Below are positions 26,571 to 34,492 of a stretch of 64,000 bases of DNA, piece after piece; the stretch's first letter is position 1; every line of letters begins with the position of its first letter. Location: contig NZ_JANHOH010000001.1 in assembly GCF_024498135.1 (NCBI RefSeq), positions 496,001 to 560,000 of the forward strand, read 5' to 3'. A program made the position numbers and the translations under genes. The DNA is from Mucilaginibacter aquariorum (GTDB lineage Bacteria; Bacteroidota; Bacteroidia; Sphingobacteriales; Sphingobacteriaceae). A model generated the notes under the pieces. That model was given only the letters and a program-made list of their open reading frames with translations. It did no database searches and was not told where the DNA came from.

Positions 26571-26634
26571 GTTGATTGGGTTGATTAGTGAGTGGTTGCC
26601 GCTTAACTAATCAACTTAATCTAACTCAATCAAC
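26571..26634. repeat. Cargo-free inverted repeat (GTTGATT family)
   Basis: The spacer between the kinase and HAD genes has nested inverted pairs: GTTGATTAGT (26580-26589) with ACTAATCAAC (26606-26615), and GTTGATTGGG (26571-26580) with CTCAATCAAC (26625-26634, one mismatch). It begins 3 nt after the kinase stop codon and ends 19 nt before the HAD start. It has the same layout as the other spacer elements but a different unit sequence. Confidence 0.65.
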
Positions 26635-26653
26635 AAATAACTTAACTATATAG

Positions 26654-27523
26654 ATGAAACGCATTGAGGATTTTAAATCGATAATAGACCGTTACGAAAT
26701 TATTTTTTTCGATGCGTTCGGCGTGTTAAAAACCCACAGTGGGTTAGTGCCGGGTATAGAACGAACATTCGATTATCTGGAGGCACAGAAGAAGGAATAT
26801 TATATAGTTACCAATGATGCCTCGCGCAGCCCGGGGCAATTAGCGCAATCTTATCATAATAAAGGCCTTTACGCGGTTACTGCAGATCGTATTATATCAT
26901 CAGGTATGCTTACCAAAGAATACCTTGATCTTAAAGTAAACGATGGGATAGTGGCTTATTTGGGCACAGCAGATTCGGCACATTACCTGGAAAGTTCTGG
27001 CCTGCATACTCTGCCTGTACGTGATATCAATAGCAGCAATATAGATAAAGTGAACCTGTTGGTTTTTATGGATGATGAGGGTTTCGACTGGTGCGAGGAC
27101 CTTAATAAAACCGTTAACCTGCTGCGTAAACGCACCATTCCGGCTATTGTGGCCAATACAGATTATGCTTATCCGGTATTAAAAAACGATGTGGGCATTG
27201 CGATAGGTGGTATAGCTGGTATGATAGAAGCTATTGTGGGTAAGCAGTTTATCAGGTTTGGCAAGCCCGATTCGCAGATGTTTATGTTTGCGTATGACCT
27301 GATACGTGAGTATAGAAACATTAGCAAAAAAGAAATTGTTATGGTAGGTGATACCCTGCAAACGGATATTATAGGTGGCAATAAATTTGGGTTAGATACT
27401 GTACTTGTACTAACCGGTAATACGCAGGCAACCGACTATGAAAACCGTATCGAGGCTACCGGTATTGTACCAACCTATATTTGTAACAGTGCGGTTTTAG
27501 GTCCTGATGTTTTAGCTTTTTAA
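26654..27523 (+). CDS. HAD-superfamily class IIA hydrolase
   Basis: A 289-residue HAD enzyme. Motif I is FFDAFGVLKTH (residues ~18-28): the nucleophile Asp is present but the usual second Asp is replaced by Phe, as in related IIA hypotheticals with DxWG. Motif II is the YIVTNDASR stretch. Motif IV is MVGDTLQTDIIGG near residue 233. The IIA cap region lies between motifs II and III. Family members dephosphorylate small phosphorylated metabolites. The gene is the last of the synthetase/kinase/phosphatase run and is followed 8 nt later by the GH43 gene. Confidence 0.85.
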   Translation: MKRIEDFKSIIDRYEIIFFDAFGVLKTHSGLVPGIERTFDYLEAQKKEYYIVTNDASRSPGQLAQSYHNKGLYAVTADRIISSGMLTKEYLDLKVNDGIVAYLGTADSAHYLESSGLHTLPVRDINSSNIDKVNLLVFMDDEGFDWCEDLNKTVNLLRKRTIPAIVANTDYAYPVLKNDVGIAIGGIAGMIEAIVGKQFIRFGKPDSQMFMFAYDLIREYRNISKKEIVMVGDTLQTDIIGGNKFGLDTVLVLTGNTQATDYENRIEATGIVPTYICNSAVLGPDVLAF

Positions 27524-27531
27524 TTACCTGT

Positions 27532-28581
27532 ATGAAAAAGGTGATCTTAAACCTGTTATTTATAACCCTGCTGATACATGCAGCACCAGCATTAAGTCAG
27601 CATAAAAAAACATTTACCAATCCCATATTACCTTCTGGGGCCGATCCATGGGTGATTTACCAGAATGGATACTACTATTACACTAATTCGTTGCAGAATA
27701 AGCTGGTGATATGGAAAACCAAAAACCTGGCCGACCTTAAAACGGCAGAAAAGAAAACCGTTTGGACACCGCCTGCAAATACACTTTACTCTAAAGAACT
27801 TTGGGCGCCCGAACTGCATTACATCAACAAGAAGTGGTACATGTATTTTGCTGCCGATGACGGCAATAATAACAACCACCGCTTATATGTACTGGAAAAT
27901 GCATCTACCGACCCGCTTAAAGGTGAATGGGCGTTTAAAGGCAAGCTAAGTGACGCCAGCGATAAATGGGCGATAGACGGCTCGGTGTTTACTCATAAAG
28001 GCCAGCTTTACCTGATATGGGCCGGATGGGAAGGTGACGAGAACGGCCAGCAGGATATTTATATTGCCAAAATGAAAAACCCATGGACGGTGGACGGCAA
28101 ACGCGTGAAAATTTCTAGTCCGCTTTACGATTGGGAAAAGTATGGCGACCTGCACGATGCCAACAATCCGCCACATGTAAACGTAAACGAAGGCCCGGAA
28201 ATATTAAAACATAATGGCAAACTTTTCTTAATTTACTCGGCCAGCGGCTGCTGGACAGATTTTTATGCATTAGGGATGCTAAGCGCTTCGGCTAATAGTA
28301 ACTTATTGGATGCCCGGTCATGGACTAAATCGGCAAAACCGGTATTTAAAAAATCTGTTAAGAATGGGGTGTATGCACCCGGCCATAATTCGTTCTTTAA
28401 GTCGCCGGATGGAACCGAGGATTGGATCTTGTACCACGCCAATTCAAAACCCGGGCAAGGGTGTGGCGAATACCGCTCACCGCGCATGCAAAAATTCACC
28501 TGGAATAAAGATGGTTCGCCAAATTTTGGTGAGCCTGTTAAAGAAAATACGGCGTTAGCCATACCATCGCAAACCAATTAA
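27532..28581 (+). CDS. Exported GH43-family glycoside hydrolase (arabinosidase/xylosidase-like)
   Basis: A 349-residue protein with a signal peptide ending near PALSQ. The five-bladed propeller of GH43 is visible: FTNPILPSGADPWVIYQNGYYYY gives the first catalytic Asp (DPW), ELWAPELHYINKKWYMYFA the blade-2 motif, WAIDGSVF the transition-state Asp, and NEGPEIL the catalytic acid Glu. The late GVYAPGHNSFF contains the usual His. GH43 enzymes remove arabinose or xylose from plant polysaccharide. It is translationally coupled (TAATG) to an aldose 1-epimerase. Confidence 0.92.
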   Translation: MKKVILNLLFITLLIHAAPALSQHKKTFTNPILPSGADPWVIYQNGYYYYTNSLQNKLVIWKTKNLADLKTAEKKTVWTPPANTLYSKELWAPELHYINKKWYMYFAADDGNNNNHRLYVLENASTDPLKGEWAFKGKLSDASDKWAIDGSVFTHKGQLYLIWAGWEGDENGQQDIYIAKMKNPWTVDGKRVKISSPLYDWEKYGDLHDANNPPHVNVNEGPEILKHNGKLFLIYSASGCWTDFYALGMLSASANSNLLDARSWTKSAKPVFKKSVKNGVYAPGHNSFFKSPDGTEDWILYHANSKPGQGCGEYRSPRMQKFTWNKDGSPNFGEPVKENTALAIPSQTN

Positions 28582-29786
28582 TGCAAAACACTAATTATAA
28601 AAATATTATGCGAAATTCATTTAAAAAACCAACTTTGGCGCTTGCAATCGCAGGGAGTATGTTTGTTGCTGCCTGTAATCAATCTGCTAAAAAAAACACA
28701 TCCACAATGACCGACAGTACCTCAACCACTCCCCAATTACCACCAGCATCTGCTTTTGAAAAAACTATTAACGGTAAGCAAACGCATTTATATATCCTTA
28801 AAAATAAAAATGGGGTAGAAGCTGCCGTAACTAATTATGGTGGCCGTATTGTAAGCCTGTTAGTGCCAAATAAAGATGGTAAATTAACCGATGTGGTATT
28901 AGGCTTTGAAAGTGTAGATGGTTTTATAAATTCAAAAGAACCATATTATGGCGCTACAATAGGCCGTTTTGGTAACCGCATAGCTAAGGGAAAATTTAAG
29001 TTGGATGGCAAGGAATATACTTTGGCTACCAATAATGGCCCCAATACCTTACACGGTGGTCATCCTGGTTTCCAGGAGGTTGTTTGGGATGCTAAACAGA
29101 TAGATAGTGTCACATTAGAGCTAAGTTACCTGGCTAAAGACATGGAAGGTGGTTTCCCTGGTAACCTGAATGTGAAAGTAACCTACCAGATAACTGATGA
29201 TAACGCTATGAAAGTTAGTTATTTAGCTACGACAGATAAAAATACTGTAGTTAATCTGACCAATCATGCGTTTTTTAACCTGAATGGTGAAGGTAGCAGC
29301 ACTATATTGGATCATCTGGTTCAAATAAACGCCGATAATTATACCCCGGTAGATAGCACACTTATCCCAACCGGAAAAATTGAAGCTGTTGCAGGCACGC
29401 CTTTCGATTTTACAAAAGCAACCACCATTGGCGCACGCATCAATACCGATAACGTACAGCTAAAAGATGGTAAAGGCTATGATCATAATTTTGTACTGAG
29501 CCAACACGATATGAGCACACCGGTAGCTACTGTTATTGGTGACAAAAGCGGTATAAAAATGGAGATCTTTACCGAAGAACCTGCGATGCAATTTTATAGC
29601 GGTAACTTTATGCAGGCGCAAAATGCAATGAAGGGCGGCAAAAAGGATGAGTTCCGTACATCGTTTGCTATGGAAACACAGCATTATCCCGATTCACCAA
29701 ATCAACCAACATTCCCATCAACTGAGTTAAAACCCGGGCAAACCTATAAAACACAATCGATCTATAAGTTTTCGGTAGTGAAATAA
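28581..29786 (+). CDS. Aldose 1-epimerase (galactose mutarotase) lipoprotein
   Basis: A 401-residue mutarotase interconverting alpha and beta anomers of aldoses. Typical motifs are VTNYGGRIVSLLVPNKDG, the NRIAKGKF segment with GPNTLHGG (catalytic His), TNHAFFNLNG (second His) and the C-terminal QHYPDSPNQP, preceded by ETQ holding the catalytic Glu. The N-terminus is a lipoprotein signal ending FVAAC, so the enzyme sits on a membrane facing the periplasm. The start is either the ATG at 28581, overlapping the upstream stop, or the ATG at 28608, which gives a cleaner signal peptide. It acts with the GH43 enzyme on released sugars. Confidence 0.93.
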   Translation: MQNTNYKNIMRNSFKKPTLALAIAGSMFVAACNQSAKKNTSTMTDSTSTTPQLPPASAFEKTINGKQTHLYILKNKNGVEAAVTNYGGRIVSLLVPNKDGKLTDVVLGFESVDGFINSKEPYYGATIGRFGNRIAKGKFKLDGKEYTLATNNGPNTLHGGHPGFQEVVWDAKQIDSVTLELSYLAKDMEGGFPGNLNVKVTYQITDDNAMKVSYLATTDKNTVVNLTNHAFFNLNGEGSSTILDHLVQINADNYTPVDSTLIPTGKIEAVAGTPFDFTKATTIGARINTDNVQLKDGKGYDHNFVLSQHDMSTPVATVIGDKSGIKMEIFTEEPAMQFYSGNFMQAQNAMKGGKKDEFRTSFAMETQHYPDSPNQPTFPSTELKPGQTYKTQSIYKFSVVK

Positions 29787-29797
29787 AACACACTTGT

Positions 29798-29826
29798 AGA
29801 GACGCGATACTTCGCGTCTCTTTTTG
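29798..29826 (+). terminator. Terminator of the GH43/mutarotase transcript
   Basis: A perfect 10-bp stem AGAGACGCGA / TCGCGTCTCT (29798-29807 and 29812-29821) with a 4-nt loop and a T run. The convergent mocA gene ends 27 bp further on. Confidence 0.85.
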
Positions 29827-29852
29827 TTTTTACACGAAGCGGAGTAATTACA

Positions 29853-30434
29853 CTACTTTTTGTTGAGCTTCTCAAAATCCTCCAAAGTATCAATATCTAC
29901 CTCGCCTAATGGAAACGGAACGGCTTGCACATCATCAGCATGCTGCAACAAAAGTTTCTTTGCGCCTTCTTTACCTTTTAAGGCCAGCAAATAGGGGAAA
30001 TAGGCCTGTTTGAATAAAGCCGGCACACCAAGGGTATTATGATATTCGGATGCAATAATGCCCTTATCAGATGTTTCAGATACGTCAATCAATTGCTTTA
30101 ATAAATCTGCATCGGCAAAAGGCTGATCGCAAAGCATAAATATGATAGATGTAATGTTCAGATAAGCGCTTTGTATTTCTTCAACAGCCAGACTGATAGA
30201 TGTCGCCATCCCTTCGAGCCAGTTAGTATTGTAAAGGATGTTTACCGGCTGATCTTTAATTGAATATTCAATATCCTCGCGGTTTGCACCTAACACAACC
30301 AACACTGTTTCTGTAACTGATAAAGCGTTTTTTACTGCTCTTTGCAACAGTGTTTGCCCATCATAAACAAGGTTTTGTTTTGCTGAGCCCATTCTGCTTG
30401 ATGGGCCTGCAGCAAGTATTACTATGGCAGTCAT
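29853..30434 (-). CDS. mocA: Molybdenum cofactor cytidylyltransferase (MocA-like nucleotidyltransferase)
   Basis: A 193-residue NTP-transferase. The N-terminus AIVILAAGPSSRMGSAKQNL is the nucleotide-binding LAAGxSxRMGxxK signature, followed by NTNWLEGMATSIS and the metal-binding IFMLCDQPFAD. MocA converts molybdopterin to the cytosine dinucleotide form used by xanthine-dehydrogenase-type enzymes. The paired xdhC gene supports the MocA assignment over MobA. It starts 3 nt after xdhC, in the same transcript. Confidence 0.85.
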   Translation of the reverse strand: MTAIVILAAGPSSRMGSAKQNLVYDGQTLLQRAVKNALSVTETVLVVLGANREDIEYSIKDQPVNILYNTNWLEGMATSISLAVEEIQSAYLNITSIIFMLCDQPFADADLLKQLIDVSETSDKGIIASEYHNTLGVPALFKQAYFPYLLALKGKEGAKKLLLQHADDVQAVPFPLGEVDIDTLEDFEKLNKK

Positions 30435-30437
30435 AAG

Positions 30438-31598
30438 CTAAATATTTTCGGTTAATGATTGTTGTATTATCTGTTCACCGCCACGAATGTGGTTAGTTGC
30501 TTTATACCGTAACGACGAACCATTCCGTTTTGTTAAAACGGCTTGTATCTCTGCTATGATAGATAAGGCTATTTCTTCAGAATTTTCAGAGCCAACATCC
30601 AGTCCGGCAGGGCCGTAAATGCTTTCCAGTTGCTCATCCGTTATGTTGACTCCTTCTTCCCTCAACTCATCCAATATGCGGTTTAAACGTTTCTTTGGGC
30701 CCAAAGCGCCTATGTATGGTAGCTGTAGTGGCAACAATTGCTTTAGCATTGCCATGTCGTAATTGTAATTGTGGGTCATCAACACAAAAACGGTACGGTT
30801 ATCCAAACTCAGCTTACTTAAAGCATTATCAGGTTTGGTAACAATAAGCTTATCGGCAAGAGGGAAACGTTCGGGTATAATATAATTAGACCGGCCATCA
30901 ATAACCGTTATCTGCCAGCCTAAAACCGCGGCCAGTTTGGTAAGCGGGATAGCATCATTACCGGCACCAACAACAATTAACGAAACAGCAGCCCGCAGTA
31001 ATTCTATAAAACAGGTAAACCTATCTTCGTATATATAAGTTTTAGTAACCGAATTGCCATTCTTTAATACATCCTTTGCATCAATTAAAACCGCATCTTC
31101 AATCGTACTATCCGGAAAAACTCCTGTAACCTGTTCATCTTTATTCATTAAGGCACAAGTGCCGGGCTGCGCAGCCTGCTTATCATTCAAGGTAAAAATG
31201 GTAACAAGAACTACCGGCTCCCGCTTACTTAAAAACTGTTTAAATAAAGCGATTGGATTATTAGATGATGACGGATCGATCGGCTCTATCAGAATATGGA
31301 TAATACCATTACAACCCAGCCCAACGCCAAGTTTGGCATCGTCCTCGTCGGTGGTATCATAAGTAACCAGTATGGGTTTTTGCTGTGCCATAACCAGCCG
31401 GGCTTTGCGCAGGGCATCGCCCTCTAAACAGCCGCCGCTAATGGCGCCTGTTAACTGACCATCGTCGGTTACTATCATGCGCGCGCCGGCACGGCGATAG
31501 GAGGATCCTTCCACATGCACAACGGTTGCCAATGCGGTTTGCTTGCCTGCTATTTGGGCATGGTCAAATGCTTTTACTATGTCTTGTAGTTCTTTCAC
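30438..31598 (-). CDS. xdhC: XdhC/CoxI family molybdenum-enzyme maturation protein
   Basis: A 386-residue protein with the N-terminal XdhC/CoxI domain (TVVHVEGSSYRRAGARM, then GAISGGCLEGD, residues ~25-60) and a C-terminal Rossmann-like XdhC domain (LIVVGAGNDAIPLTKLA; then FVLMTHNYNYDMAML and YIGALGPKKR). XdhC binds and sulfurates the cofactor before insertion into xanthine dehydrogenase-type enzymes. No such target enzyme is in the window. The gene is divergent from moaA and translationally close to mocA. Confidence 0.92.
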   Translation of the reverse strand: MKELQDIVKAFDHAQIAGKQTALATVVHVEGSSYRRAGARMIVTDDGQLTGAISGGCLEGDALRKARLVMAQQKPILVTYDTTDEDDAKLGVGLGCNGIIHILIEPIDPSSSNNPIALFKQFLSKREPVVLVTIFTLNDKQAAQPGTCALMNKDEQVTGVFPDSTIEDAVLIDAKDVLKNGNSVTKTYIYEDRFTCFIELLRAAVSLIVVGAGNDAIPLTKLAAVLGWQITVIDGRSNYIIPERFPLADKLIVTKPDNALSKLSLDNRTVFVLMTHNYNYDMAMLKQLLPLQLPYIGALGPKKRLNRILDELREEGVNITDEQLESIYGPAGLDVGSENSEEIALSIIAEIQAVLTKRNGSSLRYKATNHIRGGEQIIQQSLTENI

Positions 31599-31665
31599 AC
31601 TGATGGTTATTCAAAAATAAGCTAATCAGCCCATTTATTAGACATTTAAAGTACAATTTAAAGTG

Positions 31666-31698
31666 TTTGTAATCATTAACTTTGTAATATTGACTTTG
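31666..31698 (+). promoter_or_regulatory. Candidate Bacteroidota-type promoter for moaA
   Basis: TTTG at 31666-31669, a 21-nt spacer, then TGACTTTG at 31691-31698, matching TTTG / TAnnTTTG with one mismatch. It ends 28 nt before the proposed TTG start of moaA. The spacer also contains TAACTTTG, so the exact box is uncertain. Confidence 0.35.
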
Positions 31699-31726
31699 TT
31701 TATTAAACATAATTAAAAACAAACAC

Positions 31727-32716
31727 TTGCTTTTAGATAACCACGGAAGAAAGATCAATTACCTGCGACTTGCCGTTACCGACCGTTGCAACTTGCGCTG
31801 CTTTTACTGTATGCCCGAGGATGGATTGAACTGGCTATCGCGCAAGGAGTTGATGACCTATGAGGAAATGCTGCAGGTGTGCACCTTGCTGGTTAAAATG
31901 GGAATCGAAAAGATCCGCATTACCGGTGGCGAGCCATTTGTGCGTAAGGATATTATGCAGTTGCTTACCGCTTTGTTAAAACTGGACGGGCTAAAAGAAC
32001 TTAGCATTACTACCAACGGCGTTTTAACCGCGCCGCATGTGGCCGACTTGAAAAAGATAGGGGTGCGATCTGTAAACCTGAGTTTAGATACGCTGGATGC
32101 AAACCGTTTCTTCACCATTACCCGCCGGGATGAATTTGCCAACGTGATGGAAACCATGGAGGAGTTGCTAAAGCACGACATCGAAGTGAAAATAAACACC
32201 GTTGTAATGGCCGGTAAAAACACGCAGGATATTATCCCGCTGGTAGGGTTGACAAAAGATTTGCCGGTGAGTGTCCGCTTTATTGAGGAAATGCCTTTTA
32301 ACGGCGATGGGCACAGCCATAGCGGCATTGTATGGGATTACGTAAGAATCTTTGATGAGATAAGACAAACGTTCCCCGAGATTCAAAAAGTACCCGATCC
32401 GCAATATTCTACTTCATATAATTATCAGGTGCCAGGGCATAAAGGGAGTATTGGTATCATTGCTGCCTACTCTCGTACATTCTGTGGCACTTGCAACCGC
32501 ATCCGTATTACACCGCAGGGAACTTTGAAGAACTGCCTTTACGATGATGGTGTACTGAATATTAAAGATCTGATGCGTTCTGGTATGGATAATGCCGAAC
32601 TGGAGACGACTTTACGTGAAGCATTTAACAATCGCCAAAAAGATGGCTGGCAGGCCGAACAAAAACGATTAGAGAACCCGAATTTTCATGAATCTATGGC
32701 CACTATAGGCGGCTAA
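31727..32716 (+). CDS. moaA: GTP 3',8-cyclase MoaA
   Basis: A 329-residue radical-SAM enzyme that starts molybdopterin synthesis from GTP. The first Fe-S motif CNLRCFYC (residues ~22-29) binds SAM. The C-terminal cluster motif is CGTCNRIR followed by a third Cys in LKNCLYDDG. The usual C-terminal double Gly is present (ATIGG). The start is not ATG: the family N-terminus LLDNHGRKINYLRLAV begins at a TTG (31727), and no ATG exists between the upstream stop and the core. It heads the moaA-moeA-moaC-mobA-moeB run. Confidence 0.95.
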   Translation: MLLDNHGRKINYLRLAVTDRCNLRCFYCMPEDGLNWLSRKELMTYEEMLQVCTLLVKMGIEKIRITGGEPFVRKDIMQLLTALLKLDGLKELSITTNGVLTAPHVADLKKIGVRSVNLSLDTLDANRFFTITRRDEFANVMETMEELLKHDIEVKINTVVMAGKNTQDIIPLVGLTKDLPVSVRFIEEMPFNGDGHSHSGIVWDYVRIFDEIRQTFPEIQKVPDPQYSTSYNYQVPGHKGSIGIIAAYSRTFCGTCNRIRITPQGTLKNCLYDDGVLNIKDLMRSGMDNAELETTLREAFNNRQKDGWQAEQKRLENPNFHESMATIGG

Positions 32717-32728
32717 CATATTTATAAC

Positions 32729-33922
32729 ATGACAACGGTAGAAGAAGCCGAGAAAATAATACTTGCCCAGTTAAAAGATCATGGCGTAGAAACTGTACCC
32801 TTTGAACTGGCTTTAGGTAGGGTTCTGGCTGAGAATATCAAAGCCGACCGCGACCTGCCGCCCTTTAACCGGGTTACCATGGATGGCATCGCGATAGCGC
32901 ACGAAGCCATTGAACAAGGTATCACCACATTCAAAATAAAAGCCACACAGGCAGCAGGCGAGGAGCCTATAGCTATCGATACTCCTGATGAATGCATTGA
33001 AATAATGACAGGTGCTGCTTTGTCGCCGTCGGTGGATGCCATCATCCGTTATGAAGACCTGGAGATAAAAGAAGGTACAGCAAAGCTTCTTATCACCGAT
33101 ATCAAACACGGGCAAAATATCCATCAAAAAGGGAAAGATAAAAAGCAAGGTTATACGGTAGCTGCTGCAAATCAGCTAATAACACCGGCTATTATCAGCT
33201 TAGCGGCATCGGTTGGTAAAGCGGAACTACAGGTTAAAAAAATGCCTAAAGTGATGATCATATCATCAGGCGATGAACTGGTAGATGTAGCAGATACGCC
33301 ATCAGGTTTTCAAATCAGGCGGTCAAATAATTACACCATTAAAGCCGTTTTAACACAACATGGTTTGGATGCTGATATGCTGCACATTCCGGATAATCCC
33401 GAGATCACAAGGCAACAAATACAAAACTGCCTGCAAAATTACGATGTGATATTGTTAAGCGGTGGTATAAGCATGGGCAAATTCGATTATATCCCCCAGG
33501 CTTTGGAAGATCTGCAGGTTAAAAAACTATTCCATAAGGTACAGCAGCGCCCCGGTAAACCATTTTGGTTTGGCAGGCATGACAATGGCGTATTGGTGTT
33601 CGCGTTTCCCGGTAACCCGGTAGCTACGTTTATGTGCCTGCACCGCTATTTTTTATTGTGGCTGAATACTACACTTGGTTTACCAGCTAAACAACCGGTG
33701 TACGCGCAATTGGCTAAAGATTTTACTTTTATGCCGCAGCTTAAATACTTTTTGCAGGTAAAGCTTAATTTTACGCAGCAGGGGATACTATCAGCCCAAC
33801 CTATAGAAGGCAATGGCTCAGGTGATTTTGCTAACTTAGCTGATACCGATGCTTTTATAGAACTACCGTTGGAACGTAATGAGTTTAAGCAAGGGGAGGT
33901 GTTCCCGGTAATTAAATTCTGA
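32729..33922 (+). CDS. moeA: Molybdopterin molybdenumtransferase MoeA
   Basis: A 397-residue protein that inserts molybdate into adenylated molybdopterin. It shows ADRDLPPFNRVTMDGIA (residues ~47-63), IITGA-like EIMTGAALSPSVDAII, the central IISSGDELVD, VILLSGGISMGKFDY and VFAFPGNPVATF. Length and domain order match MoeA. It lies 12 nt downstream of moaA in the same operon and is followed by a repeat-filled spacer before moaC. Confidence 0.95.
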   Translation: MTTVEEAEKIILAQLKDHGVETVPFELALGRVLAENIKADRDLPPFNRVTMDGIAIAHEAIEQGITTFKIKATQAAGEEPIAIDTPDECIEIMTGAALSPSVDAIIRYEDLEIKEGTAKLLITDIKHGQNIHQKGKDKKQGYTVAAANQLITPAIISLAASVGKAELQVKKMPKVMIISSGDELVDVADTPSGFQIRRSNNYTIKAVLTQHGLDADMLHIPDNPEITRQQIQNCLQNYDVILLSGGISMGKFDYIPQALEDLQVKKLFHKVQQRPGKPFWFGRHDNGVLVFAFPGNPVATFMCLHRYFLLWLNTTLGLPAKQPVYAQLAKDFTFMPQLKYFLQVKLNFTQQGILSAQPIEGNGSGDFANLADTDAFIELPLERNEFKQGEVFPVIKF

Positions 33923-34018
33923 ACCGGGATTTATAAGATTTAACAGATTAAGGGATTTTTATTTGCGAGACAAAGCAAAGCAATCGGTGTAATCAAAAAA
34001 ATATAATCAGTGGAATCA
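33922..34018. repeat. GGGATT/AATC-type repeat between moeA and moaC
   Basis: The spacer starts, next to the moeA stop, with ACCGGGATTTATAAGATTT and continues GATTAAGGGATTTTTATTTGC. This is the same unit order as the left arm of the GxxExxY element. The right half has AATC every 9-12 nt (33982-34018), a degenerate opposite arm. The GTG start codon of moaC (34010) lies inside this right half. Confidence 0.55.
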
Positions 34019-34492
34019 CAAAAATTAAGTCATTTAGATAGTCAGAATAACCCAAGCATGGTAGATGTATCCGGAAAATCGGTTACCTACCGTACAGCTA
34101 CTGCGCAAAGTATTGTGGTATTGCCAACTGAAGTTTTACAGCATTTGGTAGATGGCGAGCTGCAAAGCAAAAAGGGTTCAGTGTTTCAAACGGCAATAAT
34201 TGCAGGGATAATGGCCGCTAAAAAAACCGGCGACCTGATACCACTTTGCCATCCATTGGGCATGGATAACTGTAAGGTAACTATAAAGTTATCTGCCAGC
34301 AATGAAGTAGTAATTGAATGTACGGCAAGCATCAGCGCCAAAACGGGTATCGAGATGGAGGCTCTTGTTGGCGCATCAATAGCGGCGCTTACTGTATACG
34401 ATATGTGTAAGGCCATGAGCCACGATATTGTAGTTAAAGAAACAAAACTGATAGCAAAAACCGGAGGTAAACGTGACTTTAAAAGAGCATAA
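34010..34492 (+). CDS. moaC: Cyclic pyranopterin monophosphate synthase MoaC
   Basis: A 160-residue protein that completes cyclic pyranopterin monophosphate together with MoaA. The family N-terminus KLSHLDSQNNPSMVDVSGK is present, followed by the active-site segment IPLCHPLGMDNCKV and GIEMEALVGASIAALTVYDM. The N-terminal residues match the family only if translation starts at the GTG at 34010, which lies in an AT-rich repeat; an ATG at 34058 would cut off conserved residues. It overlaps the next gene by 20 nt. Confidence 0.93.
   Translation: MESQKLSHLDSQNNPSMVDVSGKSVTYRTATAQSIVVLPTEVLQHLVDGELQSKKGSVFQTAIIAGIMAAKKTGDLIPLCHPLGMDNCKVTIKLSASNEVVIECTASISAKTGIEMEALVGASIAALTVYDMCKAMSHDIVVKETKLIAKTGGKRDFKRA

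Noticed and set aside
31599..31726. Molybdenum-cofactor riboswitch upstream of moaA
   Set aside because: The 128-bp spacer is AT-rich with no extended stems, and that riboswitch class is not known in this phylum.
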